This document shows, piece after piece, positions 1-4,261 of a stretch of 5,206 nucleotides of DNA. Location of the stretch: assembly GCA_027067085.1 (NCBI GenBank), contig JAMOMM010000544.1, positions 1 through 5,206 on the forward strand, written 5' to 3'. Every line of letters begins with the position of its first letter. The stretch's first letter is position 1. Made by a program: the position numbers and the translations under genes. The notes beneath the pieces are model-generated. The model searched no databases and was not told where the DNA came from. It was given only the letters and a program-made list of their open reading frames with translations. This DNA is from Hyphomicrobiales bacterium. GTDB lineage: Bacteria > Pseudomonadota > Alphaproteobacteria > Rhizobiales > Aestuariivirgaceae.

Positions 1-717
1 GTATCTGGCGGTGGTTATAGCCAATATTGCGTTGCTCATGAGCTCAACGCTCTGCCCGTCCCTAAGGGGTTAAGCATGGCAGAGGCAGCGGGCATTGCTG
101 AGACTTTCTTTACTGTGTGGACCAATGTGTTTGATCGTGCTGGGCTTAAAAAGGGTGAAGTGTTTTTAGTGCATGGTGGCACCAGTGGCATTGGCACAAC
201 GGCTATTCAATTGGCTAAAGCTTTTGGGGCGCAGGTTTTTGCAACTGCGGGCAGTGCTGAAAAATGCGCCTTTGCTGAAAAGCTTGGGGCAGAAAAATGC
301 TTTAATTACCGTGAGCAAGATTTTGTTGTTGAGATAAAGTCTGCGACCGATAAATATGGCGCTGATGTTATTTTGGATATGGTCGGCGGCGATTATATTG
401 AACGTAACATCAAAGCAGCGGCGCTTAATGGCCGTATTGTTTCAATCGCGTTTTTGCATGGCTCAAAAGCGGAAGTGAATTTTATGCCCGTGATGCTCAA
501 ACGCTTGACGTTGACGGGTTCGACTTTGCGTATTCGCTCGATTGAAGACAAAGCGGCCATTGCCAATGCATTGTATGAAAAAGTTTGGCCGTTGATTGAG
601 GCTGGAACAGTTAAGCCGCAATTGTTTAAAACTTTTGCGCTTGAAGATGCCAGCAAAGCCCACGCGTTGATGGAAACCTCTGCTCACATTGGTAAAATTG
701 TTTTGGTCAACGAATAG
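1..717 (+). CDS. NAD(P)H quinone oxidoreductase, PIG3-type medium-chain dehydrogenase (5'-truncated by window edge)
   Basis: Zinc-independent MDR-family oxidoreductase that would reduce quinones or other electrophiles with NAD(P)H in the cytosol. The reading frame is open from base 1, so the first in-frame ATG (76) is internal. The 25 codons before it encode family sequence, including GGGYSQYCVA, which matches the GGYAEY-type region of PIG3 proteins. Counting from base 1, the segment ETFFTVWTNVFDRAGL (about 34-49) is typical of the PIG3 subgroup. HGGTSGIG (about 58-65) is the glycine-rich nucleotide-binding loop that opens the Rossmann fold. The protein ends in GKIVLVNE, the usual C-terminal strand, with TAG at 715-717. 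The window holds 238 residues; family members are about 325-335, so roughly 90 N-terminal residues lie upstream. The fold and subfamily are clear; the natural substrate cannot be read from sequence. The stop is 4 bp from the convergent glpK stop. Confidence 0.93.
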   Translation, partial: VSGGGYSQYCVAHELNALPVPKGLSMAEAAGIAETFFTVWTNVFDRAGLKKGEVFLVHGGTSGIGTTAIQLAKAFGAQVFATAGSAEKCAFAEKLGAEKCFNYREQDFVVEIKSATDKYGADVILDMVGGDYIERNIKAAALNGRIVSIAFLHGSKAEVNFMPVMLKRLTLTGSTLRIRSIEDKAAIANALYEKVWPLIEAGTVKPQLFKTFALEDASKAHALMETSAHIGKIVLVNE

Positions 718-721
718 GCTG

Positions 722-2221
722 CTATTTACTCAAAGTGCGCGAAACGGCATCCTTCCAGCCCGCATATTTTCGGGCGCGGGTTTTGGTGTTCATTTGTGAT
801 GAGAACGTGCGTTGTAATTTCCAGTTTTGGGAAATGGTTTTAATGTCGGGCACAACGCCTGCTTTTAGGCCTGCAAGGTAAGCCGCGCCAAGGGCGGTGG
901 TTTCTAATATTTGCGGGCGGTCAACATCGGCATCGATCATGTCGGCTAAAAACTGCATTGTCCAATCGGAGGCGACCATACCTCCATCTACTCTTAATGT
1001 GGTTTGATAGTCCGTTGGCCAATCATCTTTCATGGCGCTGATTAAATCGCGGGTTTGGTAACACACAGCCTCAAGGGCCGCGCGGGCCAACTCATTTGGA
1101 CCCGTGCCACGGGTGAGACCGAAAATGGCCCCACGGCACTCCGCATCCCAATAAGGCGCGCCAAGCCCTGTGAATGCGGGTACGAGATATACATCTTGTT
1201 CGGGGTCGGCTTGGCGGGCCATGTCGCCTGTTTGGGTCGCATCATCGATAATTTTTAAACCATCGCGCAGCCATTGAACGGCGGCACCAGCAATGAAGAT
1301 TGAACCTTCAAGGGCATATGTTGGTTTACCATCTAGTTGATAGGCGATGGTGGTGAGGAGGCGGTTTTTTGATAACACCATTTCATCGCCCGTATTTAGA
1401 ATGGCAAAGCAGCCCGTACCATAAGTTGATTTCATCATACCAGGTTCAAAACAGGCTTGGCCGATGGTTGCAGCTTGTTGGTCGCCTGCAATGCCGTAAA
1501 TATTGATGGCAGCCCCAAATAGTGATGGGTCAGTTGTGCTAAAATCAGCGCTTGAATCTTTAACTTGTGGCAGCATAGATTTGGGGACGTTGAGGATAGA
1601 CAATAATTCGTCATCCCATTGGCCAGTGGCAATATTATACAGCATGGTGCGCGCTGCGTTGGTGGCATCTGACGCGTGGGTTTTGCCGCCCGTTAGCCGC
1701 CATAATAAAAAGCAGTCCACTGTGCCAAATAACAAATCGCCTTGTTCAGCCTTTTTTCGAGCGCCTTCAACATTGTCTAAAATCCATGCGACCTTGGTGC
1801 CTGAAAAATATGGATCGAGCAAAAGGCCGGTTTTTTTGGTGATGGTTGGTTCAAGGCCGTTGCTTTTTAGCTGCTGGCATGTCTGGCTTGTGCGGCGGTC
1901 TTGCCAGACAATCGCATTATAGATGGGCTCGCCTGTTGTTTTGTCCCAAACAATTGTGGTTTCGCGTTGGTTGGTAATACCAATGGCTGCAATGTCTTTT
2001 GCCGTAATGCCTGCTTTGGTGATTGCCTGCTTACAGGTATCAATCGTGGTTTGCCAAATCTCTTGTGGATCGTGTTCAACCCAACCTGATTTTGGAAAGT
2101 GTTGGGTAAACTCTTGTTGGGCTTGAGCGATGGGGCTGGTGTTGTGGTCAAAAATTATGGCGCGCGAGGAAGTCGTGCCTTGGTCGATGGCCAAAATATA
2201 TGTGCCTTTGAAACCGCTCAT
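722..2221 (-). CDS. glpK: Glycerol kinase
   Basis: Phosphorylates glycerol with ATP to sn-glycerol 3-phosphate in the cytosol, the entry step of glycerol use. The predicted protein has 499 residues (E. coli GlpK has 502). FGGY-kinase landmarks appear in order: DQGTTSSR (13-20, phosphate loop), GWVEHDPQEIW (46-56), NQRETT with R86/E87 (glycerol contacts), VWQDRRT (105-111), DPYFSGTK (136-143), GIAGDQQAA with D247 as the likely catalytic base, STYGTGCF (265-272), FTGLGAPYWD (350-359), RVDGG (410-414) and ETTALGAAYLAGL (440-452). I chose the ATG at 2221 because AGGAG lies 6 nt upstream; an in-frame TTG at 2245 would add 8 residues but has no advantage. The loop carrying G234/R236, the fructose-1,6-bisphosphate site of E. 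coli GlpK, is about 9 residues shorter here. The IIAGlc-binding segment near the C-terminus is also not conserved. No glpF, glpD or glpR is adjacent. Confidence 0.97.
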   Translation of the reverse strand: MSGFKGTYILAIDQGTTSSRAIIFDHNTSPIAQAQQEFTQHFPKSGWVEHDPQEIWQTTIDTCKQAITKAGITAKDIAAIGITNQRETTIVWDKTTGEPIYNAIVWQDRRTSQTCQQLKSNGLEPTITKKTGLLLDPYFSGTKVAWILDNVEGARKKAEQGDLLFGTVDCFLLWRLTGGKTHASDATNAARTMLYNIATGQWDDELLSILNVPKSMLPQVKDSSADFSTTDPSLFGAAINIYGIAGDQQAATIGQACFEPGMMKSTYGTGCFAILNTGDEMVLSKNRLLTTIAYQLDGKPTYALEGSIFIAGAAVQWLRDGLKIIDDATQTGDMARQADPEQDVYLVPAFTGLGAPYWDAECRGAIFGLTRGTGPNELARAALEAVCYQTRDLISAMKDDWPTDYQTTLRVDGGMVASDWTMQFLADMIDADVDRPQILETTALGAAYLAGLKAGVVPDIKTISQNWKLQRTFSSQMNTKTRARKYAGWKDAVSRTLSK

Positions 2222-2227
2222 TTGTAT

Positions 2228-2232
2228 CTCCT
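2228..2232 (-). promoter_or_regulatory. glpK ribosome binding site
   Basis: On the minus strand AGGAG is followed by ATACAA and then the ATG at 2221, a 6-nt spacing close to ideal. This is the strongest Shine-Dalgarno match in the window. It decides the glpK start in favour of ATG 2221 over the upstream in-frame TTG at 2245. Confidence 0.85.
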
Positions 2233-2263
2233 GAAACTGGGCCAAATACTGGGTCAGATACTG
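2228..2263 (-). repeat. Three imperfect 12-bp tandem units in the glpK leader
   Basis: Read on the minus strand, this stretch divides into CAGTATCTGACC, CAGTATTTGGCC and CAGTTTCAGGAG with an exact 12-nt period. The first two units match at 10 of 12 positions. The third matches the second at 7 of 12 and contains the Shine-Dalgarno sequence. The array overlaps the left part of the 19-bp palindrome at 2253-2271. It could be helically phased protein-binding sites, or simply the remnant of a small duplication; the divergence of unit three keeps confidence moderate. Confidence 0.5.
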
Positions 2264-2271
2264 TACCTGAC
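2253..2271. promoter_or_regulatory. 19-bp near-perfect palindrome upstream of glpK, candidate operator
   Basis: The sequence is GTCAGATAC-T-GTACCTGAC: two 9-bp arms around a central T at 2262, with a single mismatch (A2258 against C2266). It lies about 32 bp upstream of the glpK start codon and about 88 bp upstream of the SDR start. Size and symmetry fit the site of a dimeric helix-turn-helix regulator controlling glpK, the divergent SDR gene, or both. In the glpK transcript the one mismatch becomes a G-U pair, so a leader hairpin is an alternative. I cannot assign a regulator family, and no regulator gene is in the window. Confidence 0.45.
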
Positions 2272-2315
2272 TTTAGGCCAGTGTGTCGCCTTGTTGTTTG
2301 ATCGGTTATTGTCCA

Positions 2316-2329
2316 TATTGGGCGCAATA
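2316..2329. repeat. 14-bp interrupted dyad TATTG-GGCG-CAATA in the glpK/SDR intergenic region
   Basis: Perfect 5-bp arms TATTG and CAATA flank GGCG, so 12 of 14 positions are symmetric. It ends about 29 bp before the SDR start codon, within the promoter zone expected for that gene. An overlapping pair, TTATTG at 2306-2311 and CAATAA at 2325-2330, gives an alternative wider dyad. Short AT-rich dyads arise easily by chance, so a regulatory role is only suggested by position. Confidence 0.25.
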
Positions 2330-2358
2330 AATGCAATGTTTTATCTTGGGTATTTTTA

Positions 2359-3156
2359 ATGAGTAGTGGGCAGACGAAAAAAACGGCGTTAATTACGGGG
2401 GCATCGGGCGGTATTGGCAAGGCCTTTGCCGAACTATTGGCCAATGATGGTTACGATCTGATTTTAGTGGCGCGTAGTGGTGATGAATTGAACCGCATTG
2501 CGGGCATGGAAATGACCAAAAACGAGACGACAACGATTGTTCTGCCGATGGACCTTGCTGTGGTTGGTGCGGTTGATAATTTGGTGGCAGATTTAAAACA
2601 GCGCGCCATTGTGCCAGATATTATCATCAACAATGCTGGTATTGGATTGGTTGGAGAAACGGCAAAACTGCCCGTTGAAAAACAATTGGCGATTATTGAT
2701 TTAAACATTAAAGCGCTGACAGAAATCACCTTGCGGTTTTTGCCGCAAATGATTGAACGTGGCACGGGTGGTATTATCAATGTCTCATCGGTTGCCGCCT
2801 TTATGCCAGGGCCATATATGAGCGTTTATTATGCCAGTAAAGCTTATGTACAATCATTTTCGGATGGCTTGGCCAATGAATTACGGAACACAAAAATTAA
2901 AGTTATGACGCTATGTCCAGGCCCTGTTGATACGGGCTTTCAAGCTAACGCTGACATGGATACTAAGCGGGTTTTATATAAAATGATGGGGCCGAAAACT
3001 GCCGACGAAGTGGCGCTTGATGGTTGGGCTGGGTTTAAGTCTGGCAATACGGTTGTGGTGCCAGGGATTATGAATTTACTGACAGTGTGGTCGGCTAAAT
3101 TTATGCCTAAAGCCCTGATGATGCCAATCATTAGGTTGTTTCAAAAGCCTAAGTAA
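2359..3156 (+). CDS. Short-chain dehydrogenase/reductase (SDR), classical type
   Basis: NAD(P)-dependent oxidoreductase of 265 residues, the usual length for classical SDRs. Visible motifs: TGASGGIG (13-20, cofactor loop), R39 after the second strand (favours NADPH), D65 before the adenine pocket, NNAG (91-94), N116, the catalytic serine in NVSS (141-144), and YYASK with Y157 and K161 as the active-site pair, then PGPV (187-190). All catalytic residues are intact. The sequence resembles the broad DltE/COG0300-type SDRs; the substrate cannot be deduced. The C-terminus (about 235-260) is rich in Met and hydrophobic residues, with MNLLTVWSAKFMPKALMMP, and may form a substrate lid or membrane contact. 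ATG 2359 has only a weak Shine-Dalgarno (GGG in TTGGGT about 9 nt upstream), but no better in-frame start exists and TGASGGIG sits at the expected distance. The gene is divergent from glpK and is followed after 37 bp by the amidotransferase gene, probably in one transcript. Confidence 0.93.
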   Translation: MSSGQTKKTALITGASGGIGKAFAELLANDGYDLILVARSGDELNRIAGMEMTKNETTTIVLPMDLAVVGAVDNLVADLKQRAIVPDIIINNAGIGLVGETAKLPVEKQLAIIDLNIKALTEITLRFLPQMIERGTGGIINVSSVAAFMPGPYMSVYYASKAYVQSFSDGLANELRNTKIKVMTLCPGPVDTGFQANADMDTKRVLYKMMGPKTADEVALDGWAGFKSGNTVVVPGIMNLLTVWSAKFMPKALMMPIIRLFQKPK

Positions 3157-3182
3157 TGATGATGGTTTTGCGAAAGATATTT

Positions 3183-3187
3183 AAAGG
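3183..3187 (+). promoter_or_regulatory. Ribosome binding site of the glutamine amidotransferase gene
   Basis: AAAGG lies 6 nt before ATG 3194 and only 3 nt before ATG 3191 (the two ATGs are adjacent codons). The spacing favours the second ATG, so the protein would begin MGKKILIILHQ. Confidence 0.55.
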
Positions 3188-3193
3188 TCAATG

Positions 3194-3949
3194 ATGGGCA
3201 AAAAAATCCTTATTATTCTTCATCAAGCAACCTCGATTGCGGGCAGGGTTGGGGTGTTGTTGCGTCGCCGAGGGTTTGAATTAGATATTCGTCGCCCTGT
3301 GCTGGGTGATGTTTTGCCGTCAACGATGGAAAATCATGCAGGTGCCATCATTTTTGGCGGGCCGATGTCTGCCTATGATGATGAAACCATTGAAGGCCTT
3401 AAACGTGAAGTTGATTGGATCGCAGTGCCTCTTAAAGAGCGTGCGCCGTTTTTAGGTTTGTGTTTGGGTGGGCAAATGTTGGCGCGCCATTTGGGGGCCG
3501 AAGTTTATCCCCACCCCGATCAGCAAGCTGAAATTGGGTACTATCCGATCAAGGCAACCGATGCTGGTGTGGCGCGCTTTGGACCGTGGCCAAAATGTGT
3601 TTATCAATGGCATCGTGATGGCTTTGAGATACCTCTTGGTGGGCGTTTGTTAGCAACGGGATCAGGGGCCTTTCCTAATCAAGCATTTGATTATAATGAA
3701 ACAGCTATTGGTTTGCAGTTTCACCCCGAAGTGACGTTGGCCATGACCCATCGTTGGACGGTGAAAGCAGAAAAGCGTTTGGTGTTACCAGGCGCGCGAC
3801 CACGGGGAAGCCATTTTGCTGATCGATTGAAATATGATGGGGCGGTTGAGAGCTGGCTTAATCGTATGCTTGATAATTGGTTGGCATCAGATCAACGCGA
3901 AAGTAACACGCGGCAAAGTGTGGTGCATCAATCTGAAAAAGTTGCCTAA
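3194..3949 (+). CDS. Class I glutamine amidotransferase-like protein
   Basis: Single-domain class I (triad) glutamine amidotransferase of 251 residues, expected to hydrolyse the gamma-amide of glutamine or a related gamma-glutamyl bond in the cytosol. The catalytic triad is complete: nucleophile C90 in GLCLGGQML, then H177 and E179 in LQFHPEV. FGGPMSAYDD (54-63) forms the oxyanion-side loop, and QWHRDGFEIP (138-147) is typical of stand-alone GATases related to GMP synthase. There is no synthetase domain: GuaA itself would continue with an ATP-pyrophosphatase domain, so this is not GMP synthase. After the triad, HRWTVKAEKRLVLPGARPR and a helical region WLNRMLDNWL fit this stand-alone group; the last 20 or so residues are polar and probably disordered. 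Plant gamma-glutamyl peptidases and polyamine-related GATases share the fold, so the true acceptor or substrate is open. It lies 37 bp downstream of the SDR gene on the same strand. An adjacent ATG at 3191 would add one residue. Confidence 0.9.
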   Translation: MGKKILIILHQATSIAGRVGVLLRRRGFELDIRRPVLGDVLPSTMENHAGAIIFGGPMSAYDDETIEGLKREVDWIAVPLKERAPFLGLCLGGQMLARHLGAEVYPHPDQQAEIGYYPIKATDAGVARFGPWPKCVYQWHRDGFEIPLGGRLLATGSGAFPNQAFDYNETAIGLQFHPEVTLAMTHRWTVKAEKRLVLPGARPRGSHFADRLKYDGAVESWLNRMLDNWLASDQRESNTRQSVVHQSEKVA

Positions 3950-3970
3950 CAGCTCTGCTCAAAACTGGGC

Positions 3971-4180
3971 CTAAAAATCGGAAGTTAAGCCGTTTTTTTC
4001 CCAATCGCCAAAACGGGTGGCTTCTGGTCCATCACGGCCGTTTTTTTCAGGGGCCAATTCTTGTTTATCGGCTTGCTTACGGCGGTGTTGTGCTTCGGCC
4101 AAAGCGCGTTCGGCTTGGGCGCGCTTTTGTTCTAAAGTTAGGGGCTTTGGTTTTAAGTTTTTTTGCATATCAGCACTCAT
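3971..4180 (-). CDS. DUF1674 domain protein, SDHAF4-like succinate dehydrogenase assembly factor
   Basis: Small protein of 69 residues from ATG 4180. The C-terminal block GRDGPEATRFGDWEKNGLTSDF (shown here by its cores GPEATRFGDWE and SDF) is the signature of DUF1674, the family of mitochondrial SDHAF4, which binds flavinylated SdhA and aids complex II assembly. The N-terminal half is charged and Ala/Gln-rich (EQKRAQAERALAEAQHRRKQ) and probably a single helix or short coiled coil. No signal peptide is visible. The start is uncertain: ATG 4222 would add a hydrophobic 14-residue lead, and ATG 4168 would shorten the protein by 4; none has a clear Shine-Dalgarno. I prefer 4180 because family members usually go straight into the charged region. 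A perfect TATAAT on the minus strand (4189-4184) lies just before 4180 and, if used as a -10, would give a nearly leaderless mRNA; no good -35 accompanies it. Family assignment is firm; the role in bacteria is inferred from mitochondria. Confidence 0.88.
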   Translation of the reverse strand: MSADMQKNLKPKPLTLEQKRAQAERALAEAQHRRKQADKQELAPEKNGRDGPEATRFGDWEKNGLTSDF

Positions 4181-4196
4181 CGGATTATAAGGCAGT

Positions 4197-4222
4197 TTGA
4201 AAAACAACGTTAGTGCTATCAT
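4197..4222 (+). promoter_or_regulatory. Possible htpX promoter
   Basis: TTGAAA at 4197-4202 (5 of 6 to the sigma-70 -35, and identical to the core of heat-shock sigma-32 -35 elements) is followed after 14 nt by TATCAT at 4217-4222 (5 of 6 to TATAAT). A 14-nt gap is short for sigma-70 but within the range of sigma-32 promoters; the -10, however, lacks the C-rich part expected for sigma-32. It is correctly placed and directed for htpX, leaving a leader of about 30 nt. It overlaps the DUF1674 upstream region and the palindrome at 4218-4229. Confidence 0.3.
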
Positions 4223-4229
4223 ATATGAT
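4218..4229. promoter_or_regulatory. Perfect 12-bp palindrome between DUF1674 gene and htpX
   Basis: ATCATATATGAT equals its own reverse complement; symmetry stops at the next base pair (T4217 against G4230). It lies in the short divergent region, overlapping the candidate htpX -10 and about 38 bp upstream of the DUF1674 start at 4180. A regulator bound here could affect both genes. The AT-rich core makes chance occurrence possible. Confidence 0.35.
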
Positions 4230-4246
4230 GGGTAGGTTTTTCGATC

Positions 4247-4251
4247 AAGGA
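4247..4251 (+). promoter_or_regulatory. Probable htpX ribosome binding site
   Basis: AAGGA is followed by TTTTGACTGC and then ATG 4262. The 10-nt spacing is longer than ideal but workable. No other purine-rich match precedes the ATG, which is also the position where homologous HtpX N-termini begin. Confidence 0.5.
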
Positions 4252-4261
4252 TTTTGACTGC

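Noticed and set aside
1503..1922. 139-codon plus-strand open frame inside glpK
   Set aside because: It lies fully antisense to strongly conserved glycerol kinase sequence, has no recognisable domain, and is explained by the codon composition of glpK.
2222..2245. Eight-residue N-terminal extension of GlpK from TTG 2245
   Set aside because: It would translate the Shine-Dalgarno and the leader repeat; ATG 2221 has an AGGAG at ideal spacing and gives the family's usual N-terminus.
2281..2358. Sigma-70 promoters for glpK and the SDR gene
   Set aside because: Candidate pairs such as TTGTCC with TGCAAT (plus) or TTGCAT with GACAAT (minus) match only 3-4 bases of each hexamer, too weak to list as features.
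3194..3949. Glutamine amidotransferase as GMP synthase (guaA)
   Set aside because: The protein ends soon after the GATase domain and lacks the ATP-pyrophosphatase and dimerisation domains of GuaA, with no second-subunit gene nearby.
3990..4016. CCGTTTT/AAAACGG inverted repeat (7-bp arms, 13-nt loop) as a terminator
   Set aside because: It lies inside the DUF1674 coding region, the stem is AT-rich, and no T tract follows the stem on either strand.
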